DNA of 64,000 bases. Origin: Glaciecola sp964446865. Its GTDB lineage: Bacteria > Pseudomonadota > Gammaproteobacteria > Enterobacterales > Alteromonadaceae. Under the pieces are notes generated by a model. The model had not been told where the DNA came from. It saw only the letters and a program-made list of their open reading frames with translations, and ran no database searches. This document shows positions 26,598-34,758 of the stretch, one piece after another. Made by a program: the position numbers and the translations under genes. The stretch is taken from positions 1 to 64,000 of the forward strand of contig CAYURD010000004.1 in NCBI GenBank assembly GCA_964446865.1, in the 5' to 3' direction. Each line of letters opens with the position of its first letter. Position 1 is the first letter of the stretch.

Positions 26598-26861
26598 AGA
26601 TCCCCGCCTGCGCGGGAATGACGAGGACGCTTATGCCTGCGCGGGATNNNNNNNNNNNNNNNNNNNNNNNNNNNNNNNNNNNNNNNNNNNNNNNNNNNNN
26701 NNNNNNNNNNNNNNNNNNNNNNNNNNNNNNNNNNNNNNNNNNNNNNNGACGAGGACGCTGATGCCTGCGCGGGATGACGAGGACGCTGATGCCTGCGCGG
26801 GATGACGAGGACGCTGATGCCTGCGCGGGAATGACGAAGACGCTGATGCCTGCGCGGGGAT
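26598..26861. repeat. 28-bp tandem repeat array in the recO-pdxJ intergenic region, interrupted by a gap
   Basis: A REP-like palindromic start (CCCCGCCTGCGCGGGAAT) is followed by units of GACGAGGACGCTGATGCC plus TGCGCGGGAT. Units are at 26620-26647 (one mismatch), 26748-26775, 26776-26803, 26804-26832 (29 bp) and 26833-26861 (one mismatch, 29 bp). The 100-N gap lies between the first and second unit, so the true copy number is unknown. The flanks (26469-26597 and 26862-26947) hold no gene. Confidence 0.9.
26648..26747. other. Assembly gap of 100 N within the tandem array
   Basis: Exactly 100 N, a conventional placeholder for a gap of unknown size. Tandem repeat units on both sides are the likely reason the assembler stopped. 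Confidence 0.97.
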
Positions 26862-26947
26862 AATGAAAACGGTTTGAACAAACAGCGTGTCGCGCTGGTA
26901 TCCATTTAACAGAAAAAGTGCTATTTGAAAGTCTAGGAAAAAATCAC

Positions 26948-27718
26948 ATGCAACCCATTTTATTAGGCGTCAACATTGACCACATTGCTACCATCCGAAA
27001 CGCGAGAGGGACAGATTATCCTAATCCAGTGCATGCGGCTGATATTGCTGAGCGTGCTGGCGCCGATGGCATTACCATTCATTTACGAGAAGACCGCAGA
27101 CACATCAAAGATGAAGATGTGTATACCTTGCAACATAGTTTAAACAGCAGAATGAACTTAGAAATGGCGGTTACAGACGAAATGTTAAGTATTGCTGCTA
27201 AGGTCAAGCCAGAATTTTGTTGTTTAGTGCCGGAAAAGCGCGAAGAACTCACCACAGAAGGCGGCTTGGACGTACAAGGCAATCTAAGCAAAATAAGCGA
27301 CGCGTGTGCGCAGTTAAAAGAGCAAGGCACGCTGGCATCTTTGTTTATTGATGCAGATCAGGCACAAATAGAAGCGGCACTTGAAGCCGGCGCGCCTTAT
27401 ATTGAAATTCATACTGGGCAGTATGCCGATGCCAAAAGTGAACAAGAGGCTGATATTGAACGTCACAAGCTTATTGAAGGCATTGAGTATGCCGACCGCT
27501 TGGGACTTAAGGTTAATGCTGGGCATGGTTTGCATTATCATAACGTGCAGGCGATTGCGGCTATACCGCAAATTATAGAGCTCAATATTGGCCATGCTAT
27601 TATTGCGCGCGCCGCTTTTGACGGCTTGGCTAAAGCCGTGAGTGATATGAAAGACATTATGCAAAAAGCACGCAGTCATAGCTTACAGTCATTGCTGTTA
27701 AGTACACAATCCAAATAG
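26948..27718 (+). CDS. pdxJ: Pyridoxine 5'-phosphate synthase
   Basis: PdxJ condenses deoxyxylulose phosphate with the PdxA product to give pyridoxine 5'-phosphate. The 256-aa protein begins ILLGVNIDHIATIRNARGT and carries ITIHLREDRRHI, FCCLVPEKREELTTEGG, EIHTGQYAD, VNAGHGLHYHN and ELNIGHAII, all conserved in the family. The ATG at 26948 behind AGGAA is preferred to an in-frame codon 10 residues upstream. acpS follows 14 bp downstream, the usual pairing. Confidence 0.96.
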   Translation: MQPILLGVNIDHIATIRNARGTDYPNPVHAADIAERAGADGITIHLREDRRHIKDEDVYTLQHSLNSRMNLEMAVTDEMLSIAAKVKPEFCCLVPEKREELTTEGGLDVQGNLSKISDACAQLKEQGTLASLFIDADQAQIEAALEAGAPYIEIHTGQYADAKSEQEADIERHKLIEGIEYADRLGLKVNAGHGLHYHNVQAIAAIPQIIELNIGHAIIARAAFDGLAKAVSDMKDIMQKARSHSLQSLLLSTQSK

Positions 27719-27732
27719 GGTAGCTAAGCAAT

Positions 27733-28110
27733 ATGATATTTGGTATTGGCACTGATATTGTTGAAATTTCGCGGATAAGCAAAGCAATCGAAAGTAGTGA
27801 ACGCTTTGCATCGCGCATTTTAACGAGCTTTGAAATGGCTGAATATTCGCAAAGCAAAGACAAAGCCCGATACGTAGCAAAAAAGTTTGCCGCCAAAGAA
27901 GCGCTTGTCAAGGCGATGGGAACCGGCATTGGTAATGGAATAAGCTGGCAAATGGCACAAATTGTCCATGATGCTAATGGTCGCCCGCTTATTGTTGTTT
28001 TTGATGCTATAGAGGCGTTTTTTAAACAGCACAAAGTTAACGCTTGGCACATTAGCATTTCGGATGAAGTGGCTTACGCTGCAGCAACCGTTATATTGGA
28101 AAAGCGATAA
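27733..28110 (+). CDS. acpS: Holo-[acyl-carrier-protein] synthase
   Basis: AcpS transfers 4'-phosphopantetheine from CoA to acyl carrier protein. The 125-aa protein has the two family motifs: IFGIGTDIVEISRI at the N-terminus and KKFAAKEALVKAMGTG in the middle, which contain the metal-binding Asp and Glu, and the closing WHISISDEVAYAAATVI. Length is normal. It forms the pdxJ-acpS pair; rlmD starts 7 bp after its stop. Confidence 0.96.
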   Translation: MIFGIGTDIVEISRISKAIESSERFASRILTSFEMAEYSQSKDKARYVAKKFAAKEALVKAMGTGIGNGISWQMAQIVHDANGRPLIVVFDAIEAFFKQHKVNAWHISISDEVAYAAATVILEKR

Positions 28111-28117
28111 AGCACGT

Positions 28118-29800
28118 ATGGCTGATTTATTTAAAGCAGCAAGCGCTAAAATGCGGGCTAATAAAAAGCTCAAAAAGAGGTCAAATGCAGACAAAGTCGA
28201 GTCGACTAAGGTAGCAGGCAAAGTAACAAATAGTGCGACAAATAGTGCGACAAAAAATGCACCCAAAAATGATGAAAACACTAACAATACGGATACTAAT
28301 GCTTCAAAACTAAGTGCATTGGCACTTGGGCAGATTGCTACAGTTGATATTGACGCGCATGACCACAGTGGCAACGCGCTTTGTTTATCAACGTCACCTA
28401 TTACCCTTGTCGAGAACGCATTAGCCGGCGAAACGTGCACGGTCAAAATAAAAACACGAAGTAAGCGTATTAATGTTGCCAGCCTTGTAAAAATAATTAA
28501 ACCAAGCCCAAAGCGAACAAAGCCTTTTTGTGATCTGATTGAACTGTGCGGCGGTTGCAGTATGCAGCATGTAAGCGCGCAAGATGGCTTAGAAACAAAA
28601 TCTGCTGCCTTGAAAAGTTACCTTGAAAAGCATACGGACATTATCTTTGAATCTAATCAAACGAATAAAGAGCAATCTCTAGCGCACAACGCGCATTTAA
28701 CGACATGGTATTCACCTGTAAAGTCATTAATAGTTTATGATGAGCAAGTCTTAAGAGACGAAAACACCCGCGAGACGCTCAACAAACCTCAAAAACGTCT
28801 TACACACAATAGCGCTGACAAAGCGCCCAATTATGCTTATCGCAGACGCATAAAATTAGCGATAGATGCGAGAAACAAGGATAATATAAAAATTGGTTTT
28901 AGGCAGGCGAACTCAAATAAGATTGTTAATGTACGTGAATGTCCCATTAGTGTAGCGGGCATTAATCATATTTTGCCCAACTTAACCAAGGTATTAAGAT
29001 CGCTTCCTTCGGTATCAAACCTTGGTCATGTTGTGATCACTCAAGGAAAAGAGACGCTTTTAATTGCCTTGTATACGGTTAAACCACTTTGTAAAAAGAG
29101 TTTGCACATCCTCGATGCATTTAAGCAAGACGATGCATTTGTGCTTAGCATTATTCAAAAACAGAGTCACCAAAGCGCCTCTAGCCATCAAAAAGCAAAC
29201 AACCAGCCAATAGAATGCTTAGCGCAAAGTGATGAACAAATTATCGAAGACCTTGACGGGATAAGACTTAGCGTTGGCAGCCGTGACTTTTTGCAAGTCA
29301 ACGCAGACGTAAATCGTCAAATGTTAAGTATGGCCATACAATGGTTGACGCCTACAAAACAAGACACTTTGTACGACTTTTTTTGTGGTGCAGGCAATTT
29401 TGCGCTGGCTTTTTCGTCATCCGTTAAGAAAGTAATGGGGTATGAAGGTTTGCAATCCATGGTCGACAAAGCGGCCAAAAATGCGCAAGACATGGGTGTG
29501 AATAATTGTGACTTTAGCCGAGCTGACTTATCAAATGATACGACTATTCAAGCACTTGGCATAAACAGTGATGCCATAGTGTTGCTAGACCCTTCTAGAG
29601 AAGGTGCGTTGGCTCTTTGCGGTGCGCTTTGTGATTCGAAGGTCAAAAAAATACTGTATGTGTCATGCAATGCAAATAGCTTTGCTCGAGACTGTAAAGT
29701 ATTGCAAGCGTCTTATCATCTTCAAAAAGTATGTGCTTTGGATATGTTTCCTTTTACCAAGCATCTTGAGTTGATGGCGCTTTTTACCTTGAAGAGCTAA
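28118..29800 (+). CDS. rlmD: 23S rRNA (uracil(1939)-C5)-methyltransferase RlmD
   Basis: RlmD (RumA) methylates U1939 of 23S rRNA. With the ATG at 28118 the protein is 560 aa, longer than E. coli RlmD because of a Lys/Asn/Thr-rich N-terminal extension (about 70 residues, with an imperfect 'N-S-A-T' repeat) and a poorly conserved insertion near residues 175-240. It has a TRAM domain, the iron-sulfur cysteines in FCDLIELCGGCSMQH and VRECPIS, the SAM motif LYDFFCGAGNFALAF, LLDPSREGAL and the catalytic Cys in YVSCNANSFARD. The order rlmD-relA is that of E. coli. The upstream 54 bases of open frame overlap acpS and are not needed. Confidence 0.92.
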   Translation: MADLFKAASAKMRANKKLKKRSNADKVESTKVAGKVTNSATNSATKNAPKNDENTNNTDTNASKLSALALGQIATVDIDAHDHSGNALCLSTSPITLVENALAGETCTVKIKTRSKRINVASLVKIIKPSPKRTKPFCDLIELCGGCSMQHVSAQDGLETKSAALKSYLEKHTDIIFESNQTNKEQSLAHNAHLTTWYSPVKSLIVYDEQVLRDENTRETLNKPQKRLTHNSADKAPNYAYRRRIKLAIDARNKDNIKIGFRQANSNKIVNVRECPISVAGINHILPNLTKVLRSLPSVSNLGHVVITQGKETLLIALYTVKPLCKKSLHILDAFKQDDAFVLSIIQKQSHQSASSHQKANNQPIECLAQSDEQIIEDLDGIRLSVGSRDFLQVNADVNRQMLSMAIQWLTPTKQDTLYDFFCGAGNFALAFSSSVKKVMGYEGLQSMVDKAAKNAQDMGVNNCDFSRADLSNDTTIQALGINSDAIVLLDPSREGALALCGALCDSKVKKILYVSCNANSFARDCKVLQASYHLQKVCALDMFPFTKHLELMALFTLKS

Positions 29801-29813
29801 GCCAGTAAATATC

Positions 29814-29868
29814 TATAAATAGAATATTGCTGGGTTTCCGCGATTCTGCATTTAGGCATTTCTGCATT
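29814..29868. repeat. 55-bp sequence, copy before the gap
   Basis: The last 55 bases before the N run are identical to the first 55 bases after it (29969-30023). The exact coincidence with both contig ends suggests a k-mer overlap between contigs rather than a biological pair of repeats. The element itself contains several GCATT repeats and is noncoding. Confidence 0.9.
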
Positions 29869-29968
29869 NNNNNNNNNNNNNNNNNNNNNNNNNNNNNNNN
29901 NNNNNNNNNNNNNNNNNNNNNNNNNNNNNNNNNNNNNNNNNNNNNNNNNNNNNNNNNNNNNNNNNNNN
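29869..29968. other. Assembly gap of 100 N between rlmD and relA
   Basis: Exactly 100 N, flanked on both sides by the same 55-bp sequence. The real distance may be zero, or it may hold more copies of the repeat. Confidence 0.97.
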
Positions 29969-30023
29969 TATAAATAGAATATTGCTGGGTTTCCGCGATT
30001 CTGCATTTAGGCATTTCTGCATT
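29969..30023. repeat. 55-bp sequence, copy after the gap
   Basis: Identical to 29814-29868. It begins at the first base after the N run and ends before GGGCATG. No gene lies between here and relA. Confidence 0.9.
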
Positions 30024-30079
30024 GGGCATGTCATATATCAATATGAACCAACTTAGTAAACTTAAGTCTTATTTACGGT

Positions 30080-30106
30080 TTGAATTTAGTGTTAAAAAGA
30101 TATAAT
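30080..30106 (+). promoter_or_regulatory. Possible relA promoter
   Basis: TTGAAT at 30080-30085 and a perfect TATAAT at 30101-30106, with a short 15-bp spacer, about 70 bp before the relA ATG. The -10 is strong; the spacer is below the usual 16-18 bp. Confidence 0.42.
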
Positions 30107-30177
30107 AGGCTTCTACGTGTTATGTAGCACGGCGCGTCAACATATTTTTAGTGCACTCATCCTTACAAGGGAAATCG

Positions 30178-32340
30178 ATGGTTTCAATCAGAAGTGTTCA
30201 TCAGCCTCAGCGCCCTGAATTTAATCAGTGGCTGCAAGACCTTGAGCTATCGAGCAAAACAAAAGAAAAGCTAAGGACCATATCAGACACGCCCGAAATC
30301 TTGCTGATGGGTCAAGAGATGGTCGAGATTCTGCAGCAGTTAAATATGGATGACGAGACTTTGCAGACTGCACTTGTATATCCTTATTGTGAAATTCATC
30401 AACTTAAACACGACGAATTGCTTGAATACTTTGGTCTAAATATTACAAACTTGATTGAAAGTGTGAGAAAAATGCAGGCAATTAATAGTCTGCAATCAAA
30501 GCGTGTTGGCACTGACTCTGCACAGATTGATAAGTTAAGAAACATGATGTTAACGATGGTTGAAGACGTGAGAGCCATTGTGATCAAAATGGCTGAGCGA
30601 ATAATTACCTTGCACAAAGTCAAAGTTGAAGACGAAGAAACGCGCGTGTTGGTGGCAAAAGAGTGTGCGACTATATATGCGCCATTGGCAAATAGATTAG
30701 GTATTGGACAGCTAAAGTGGGAACTTGAAGATCTATCGTTTCGTTATTTGCATCCAACAACCTATAAACGAATTGCTAGTATGCTCAAAGAGAAGCGCAG
30801 CGACCGTGAGCAATATATCCAAACTTTTGTTGCCGATTTGCAAAGTTTGCTCGATAAAGAAAGTATAAAAGCGCAGGTGATAGGCAGGCCAAAGCATATT
30901 TATAGCATTTACAAAAAAATGCACAAAAAAAGCCTAGGGTTTGAACAACTATTTGATATCAGAGCACTGAGAATTATTGCCGATCGTTTGCAAGATTGTT
31001 ACGCAGCATTGGGCACTGTGCATGCCCACTTTAAACACATCCCAAGCGAATTTGATGATTATATTGCCACGCCAAAACCAAATGGATACCAAAGTATCCA
31101 TACCGTTGTGCTAGGCCCTTCGGGCAAATCAATCGAGATCCAAATTAGAACTGAACAAATGCATCAAGATGCAGAGTTAGGCGTGGCGGCGCATTGGAAA
31201 TATAAAGAAGGAAGCTCAGGTAAAAATGCCAGTGCCGATGAGCGCGTGAGTTGGCTGCGTAAAATATTACAATGGCAAGAAGAACTGGCTGAATCGGGTG
31301 ATTTAGTTGAAGAGTTTAGAAGCCAAGTTTTTGATGATAGAGTGTATGTCCTGACGCCCAAAGGCGATGTGATTGATTTACCGCTTGGTTCTACGCCGCT
31401 TGATTTTGCCTATTATATTCATAGCAATGTTGGCCATAGATGTACTGGCGCAAAGGTGAGTGGTCGAATTGTGCCATTTACTTACAAGCTTCAAAATGGC
31501 GATCAAATTGAAATTCTCACGACTAAAAATCCCTCACCAAGTCGTGATTGGATGCATCCTGGTTTGGGCTACGTGCATTCTGCAAGAGCACGCGCGACGA
31601 TTCAAAGTTACTTTAAAAAGCAAGACAAAGCGAAAAACATAGAGGCAGGCCGCGAAATACTAGAACGTGAACTCACGAAAGTCAGCGTACAACTGAAACA
31701 TGCGGCTGAGCTTTGCGAAAAATATAATGTCAAAACGGTTGATGATTTGTATTCAGCGATTGGGTCAGGTGATGTAAGGGTGATGTCGGTAGTGCATGCT
31801 TTAGTGCAAAAGTATGCACCTGCTGAACCCGAAACAGATGAAACCATACCGATTAAACCAATTAAATCTCGCAGGGCAAAAGCGAGAGTTGGAAATGAAC
31901 CGATTATCGCCGAAGGTGTCGGAAACTTGCTGAGTCAGATAGCAAGATGTTGTCAACCTGTTGCCGGTGAAGCCATTGTTGGCTACATTACCCAAGGCAA
32001 AGGCGTTAGTGTGCACAAAGAAGGCTGTAATCAGTTACAACACTTATTGTCACAGCATCCTGAACGTGAAATTGAAGTGTCATGGTCTATTGAGCACCAA
32101 ACAAGTTTTCAAACTGAGCTAGATATTTATTGTCATGACAGAACAGGTATTTTAAAAGACATCACCACAATTTTGTCGAATGAAAAGGTCGGCTTACTTG
32201 GGGTAAATAGCTTATCAAACAAGTCCCAAGGAACCGCTCATATAAAGATAACAATTGAAGTAAAAGATGCCGAGAACTTAAGCCGTACTGCAGATAAACT
32301 CAAACAAATTCCGGACGTAAGCGATATCGTGAGGATATGA
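30178..32340 (+). CDS. relA: GTP pyrophosphokinase (ppGpp synthetase I)
   Basis: RelA makes (p)ppGpp on stalled ribosomes during amino-acid starvation. The 720-aa protein has a degenerate N-terminal hydrolase region (no HD motif is visible where SpoT has one), the synthetase domain (RPKHIYSIYKKM, LFDIRALRII, DYIATPKPNGYQSIHT), a TGS domain (VYVLTPKGDVIDLPLGST), a helical and zinc-finger region (ARCCQPVAGEAIVGYI) and a C-terminal ACT domain. The missing HD pair argues for RelA rather than SpoT, as does the rlmD-relA-mazG order. The start at 30178 follows AAGGGA; an in-frame codon nine residues upstream is less likely. Confidence 0.95.
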   Translation: MVSIRSVHQPQRPEFNQWLQDLELSSKTKEKLRTISDTPEILLMGQEMVEILQQLNMDDETLQTALVYPYCEIHQLKHDELLEYFGLNITNLIESVRKMQAINSLQSKRVGTDSAQIDKLRNMMLTMVEDVRAIVIKMAERIITLHKVKVEDEETRVLVAKECATIYAPLANRLGIGQLKWELEDLSFRYLHPTTYKRIASMLKEKRSDREQYIQTFVADLQSLLDKESIKAQVIGRPKHIYSIYKKMHKKSLGFEQLFDIRALRIIADRLQDCYAALGTVHAHFKHIPSEFDDYIATPKPNGYQSIHTVVLGPSGKSIEIQIRTEQMHQDAELGVAAHWKYKEGSSGKNASADERVSWLRKILQWQEELAESGDLVEEFRSQVFDDRVYVLTPKGDVIDLPLGSTPLDFAYYIHSNVGHRCTGAKVSGRIVPFTYKLQNGDQIEILTTKNPSPSRDWMHPGLGYVHSARARATIQSYFKKQDKAKNIEAGREILERELTKVSVQLKHAAELCEKYNVKTVDDLYSAIGSGDVRVMSVVHALVQKYAPAEPETDETIPIKPIKSRRAKARVGNEPIIAEGVGNLLSQIARCCQPVAGEAIVGYITQGKGVSVHKEGCNQLQHLLSQHPEREIEVSWSIEHQTSFQTELDIYCHDRTGILKDITTILSNEKVGLLGVNSLSNKSQGTAHIKITIEVKDAENLSRTADKLKQIPDVSDIVRI

Positions 32341-32350
32341 GGAGGCCAAT

Positions 32351-32758
32351 ATTGCCAATTCAAAAGATGCATTAATTGACGCAATTGACATGCAAAAAGC
32401 ATGCGCCGAGCTCGGTTTTGATTGGAAGAGCGTCGATCCAGTTTTTGACAAAATTCGTGAAGAGCTAGACGAAATAATTGAGGCAATGCATAACACAGAA
32501 AAATCTTTCAGTGATGTCGAGGACGAAGTCGGCGATTTGTTTTTTGCTTGTGTTAATTTGGCTCGGCATTTATCGGTTGACCCAGTGTTAAGTTTGCATC
32601 GAGCTAATCAAAAGTTTGCAAGGCGTTTCGACCTCGTCAAAAAACTGCATGCAACATCGTTAGCGAAAGGGGAAACAAGTAAAACACTTGAACAAATGAC
32701 ACCAATAGAATTGGATCAATTTTGGGAGCTTGCCAAGAAAACGCTCAAAACTCGCTAA
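32351..32758 (+). CDS. mazG: MazG-type nucleoside triphosphate pyrophosphohydrolase, C-terminal domain only
   Basis: Matches only the C-terminal half of E. coli MazG (263 aa): AELGFDWKSVDPVFDKI, then the metal-binding EELDEIIEA and VEDEVGDLFFACVNLARHL, then ANQKFARRF. In E. coli the catalytic site lies in this half, so the protein may be active. The N-terminal domain is absent, since the frame begins 10 bp after the relA stop. The first ATG (32390) would cut into the domain and has no ribosome site. A perfect AGGAGG at 32339-32344 stands six bases before an in-frame ATT at 32351 (giving 135 aa: I-A-N-S-K-D-A), so I propose an AUU start. MazG removes abnormal nucleotides and lowers ppGpp effects; position after relA fits. 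Confidence 0.75.
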   Translation: MANSKDALIDAIDMQKACAELGFDWKSVDPVFDKIREELDEIIEAMHNTEKSFSDVEDEVGDLFFACVNLARHLSVDPVLSLHRANQKFARRFDLVKKLHATSLAKGETSKTLEQMTPIELDQFWELAKKTLKTR

Positions 32759-32816
32759 GTCGCTTCCATTTCTAAAAAAAATAATAAGAAATCCTTCGCT
32801 TTTGCCAACAAATCTG

Positions 32817-32822
32817 TATAAT
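32817..32822 (+). promoter_or_regulatory. Possible -10 of the rplM promoter
   Basis: TATAAT at 32817-32822, in a stretch with no convincing -35 (TTCGCT at 32795-32800 with a 16-bp spacer is the best). A transcript starting near 32829 would have a leader of about 100 nt before rplM. Confidence 0.4.
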
Positions 32823-32843
32823 TCGCGACCTGCCCAGTTACGC

Positions 32844-32895
32844 CCACCTTTGGGAAGGTGGAAGATCAACAAGTTCGAAGGGACTAATAGGTTGA
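32844..32895 (+). promoter_or_regulatory. Structured rplM leader, candidate L13 autoregulatory site
   Basis: A 7-bp hairpin CCACCTT-TGGG-AAGGTGG (32844-32861) is followed by TCAAC (866-870) and GTTGA (891-895), able to form a second stem. It lies in the untranslated leader 40-90 bp before rplM. E. coli L13 represses its own operon by binding the mRNA; a similar role here is inference. Confidence 0.4.
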
Positions 32896-32934
32896 TATAG
32901 TTAACTTTTTTAATATATATTCGGGTGAATTTAA

Positions 32935-33363
32935 ATGAAGACTTTTGTTGCAAAGCCAGAAAGCGTAGAACGCGACTGGTATGTGGTAGACGCCGCAGAC
33001 AAAACCTTAGGTCGCTTAGCGGCTGAAATCGCACTTAGATTGCGTGGTAAACATAAACCAGAATATACGCCTCACGTAGACACTGGCGATTATATTGTTG
33101 TTGTTAATGCTGATAAAATTACCGTTACTGGTAACAAAGCTAAAGGCAAAATCTATTATGACCACACAGGTTATGTAGGCAGCCTTAAAGAAACAACATT
33201 TGAACAGCTTCTAGCTAAAAGACCAGAAGCCGTTTTAGAACGTGCAGTTAAAGGCATGTTGCCAAAAGGTCCTTTGGGCCGTGCAATGTTCCGCAAAATG
33301 AAAGTTTTTGCAGGACCAGAGCATACGCATCAAGCACAACAGCCACAAGTTTTGGATATATAG
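32935..33363 (+). CDS. rplM: 50S ribosomal protein L13
   Basis: A 142-aa protein, the normal L13 length, with WYVVDAADKTLGRLA, LRGKHKPEYTPHVDTGDYI, TVTGNKAKGKIYYDHTG and GMLPKGPLGRAMFRKM. It is the first gene of the L13-S9 pair, with rpsI 13 bp after its stop. Confidence 0.98.
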   Translation: MKTFVAKPESVERDWYVVDAADKTLGRLAAEIALRLRGKHKPEYTPHVDTGDYIVVVNADKITVTGNKAKGKIYYDHTGYVGSLKETTFEQLLAKRPEAVLERAVKGMLPKGPLGRAMFRKMKVFAGPEHTHQAQQPQVLDI

Positions 33364-33376
33364 GGAGAATAATACA

Positions 33377-33769
33377 ATGGCAGATACTCAATATTATGGT
33401 ACAGGTCGTCGTAAGAGCTCAACAGCTCGCGTATTTCTTCGTCCAGGTAGTGGTAACATCACAGTTAACAAACGTCCATTAGACGTTTTCTTTGGTCGCG
33501 AAACAGCACGTATGATTGTTAAGCAGCCACTAGAATTAGTAGAAATGTTAGAAAAGTTTGACCTTTACGTCACTGTTTCAGGTGGTGGTATTTCAGGTCA
33601 AGCTGGCGCAATCCGCCACGGCATCACTCGCGCTTTAATGGAATACGACGAAACTTTACGTCCAGCATTACGTAAAGCCGGCTTCGTTACACGTGACGCT
33701 CGTCAGGTTGAACGTAAGAAAGTTGGTCTACATAAAGCACGTAAGCGTCCACAGTTCTCAAAACGTTAA
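33377..33769 (+). CDS. rpsI: 30S ribosomal protein S9
   Basis: A 130-aa protein with YYGTGRRKSSTARVFLRPG, GGGISGQAGAIRHGITRAL and the C-terminal tail RKKVGLHKARKRPQFSKR whose last Arg contacts P-site tRNA in known ribosomes. The ATG at 33377 follows AGGGAGA. A strong terminator follows. Confidence 0.98.
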   Translation: MADTQYYGTGRRKSSTARVFLRPGSGNITVNKRPLDVFFGRETARMIVKQPLELVEMLEKFDLYVTVSGGGISGQAGAIRHGITRALMEYDETLRPALRKAGFVTRDARQVERKKVGLHKARKRPQFSKR

Positions 33770-33788
33770 TCGTTTTTTGTACGTTTAT

Positions 33789-33815
33789 AAAAACCAGCCT
33801 TTTAGGCTGGTTTTT
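33789..33815 (+). terminator. Rho-independent terminator after rpsI
   Basis: AAAAACCAGCC (33789-33799), loop TTTTA, GGCTGGTTTTT (33805-33815), then more T. It closes the rplM-rpsI unit and isolates petABC. Confidence 0.9.
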
Positions 33816-33886
33816 TTTGCTGCTCGTTAATTTGAGCAAAACGACTATGGTCGAATAGGATTATTTTGACCGAGTGTGCAAAATAC

Positions 33887-33915
33887 TTGACTCAAAACTA
33901 AGATAACACTGTATT
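33887..33915 (+). promoter_or_regulatory. Possible petA promoter within the 33816-34131 intergenic region
   Basis: TTGACT (33887-33892), 17-bp spacer, TGTATT (33910-33915), about 215 bp before petA. The rest of this intergenic region is AT-rich and shows no gene, repeat or RNA that I can support. Confidence 0.35.
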
Positions 33916-34131
33916 TTTCGAAGTAAAACCTTGTGTTTACTAAGTGTTTTCTTTTACCATACGCGGTAAATTTTTTATCTGACGTTTACACTCTTAGTTT
34001 TTCATTATTTATGATTTGCAGAAAAGAGGCGATAACGTTGATAAGCAATACTATTTTTAAAGATATAGTAAAAGATTACACACGAAATCTAGTAGGTTGA
34101 AAAACCTGTTTAAACCCTCGGAGAATAGTTG

Positions 34132-34758
34132 ATGAGCGATGTATCAATTGATACCAATAAATCAACACCAGAAGCAGAGTCTAATAACGATAGACGCAAG
34201 TTTCTTACTGTGGCGACCTCGGTAATAGGCGCTGTAGGTGTTGTTGGTGCGGCAGTTCCTTTTGTAGCTTCATGGAACCCCAGTGCTAAAGCGAAAGCGG
34301 CTGGTGCTGATGTTGAAGTTGACATAAGTGGAATACAGATGGGCCAACTTATCCGCGTAATGTGGCGTAGTAAACCCGTATGGATTGTCAGAAGAACCCC
34401 TGAAGTTCTTGCAGGTTTGGCGGCGGTTGAAGATCAGCTTAAAGATGCCAACTCTGAAGCCGAGCAACAACCTCCTTACGCACAAAATCAGTATCGCTCT
34501 ATAAAAGAAGAGTATTTGGTACTTGTGGGCATATGTACACACCTTGGCTGCTCTCCACAGCACCTAATTGACGGTGCTTTTGCGGAATATGCTGAAGGCA
34601 TTCCTGAAGGCTTTTTCTGCCCTTGTCATGGTTCCAAGTTCGATATGGCTGGCCGCGTTTTTGCCGGTGTGCCTGCTCCATCAAACTTAGTCGTACCACC
34701 TTATATGTTCTTAGACGATAACACCCTTTTAATTGGTTCAGATGAGGAGACTGCATAA
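34132..34758 (+). CDS. petA: Cytochrome bc1 Rieske iron-sulfur subunit
   Basis: The Rieske subunit moves electrons from quinol to cytochrome c1. The 208-aa protein has an N-terminal twin-arginine-like signal/anchor (DRRKFLTVATSVIGAVG), and the 2Fe-2S motifs CTHLGCSPQ and FCPCHGSKFD with two Cys and two His. The ATG at 34132 follows CGGAGA; the TTG one codon earlier is less likely. Its stop overlaps the petB ATG by one base. Confidence 0.97.
   Translation: MSDVSIDTNKSTPEAESNNDRRKFLTVATSVIGAVGVVGAAVPFVASWNPSAKAKAAGADVEVDISGIQMGQLIRVMWRSKPVWIVRRTPEVLAGLAAVEDQLKDANSEAEQQPPYAQNQYRSIKEEYLVLVGICTHLGCSPQHLIDGAFAEYAEGIPEGFFCPCHGSKFDMAGRVFAGVPAPSNLVVPPYMFLDDNTLLIGSDEETA

Noticed and set aside
26598..26861. 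Possible CRISPR array from 28-bp repeats
   Set aside because: The repeats are back to back with no unique spacers, and there are no cas genes.
27820..28446. 208-aa open frame on the minus strand
   Set aside because: It lies antisense to acpS and rlmD, both strongly supported, and its protein is low-complexity with no domain I recognise.
29784..30041. Open frames running through the N gap between rlmD and relA
   Set aside because: They are made of unknown bases and the 55-bp repeat; no real coding evidence.
33308..33376. 23-residue N-terminal extension of S9
   Set aside because: It overlaps the end of rplM; the ATG at 33377 has a proper ribosome site and gives the standard 130-aa S9.
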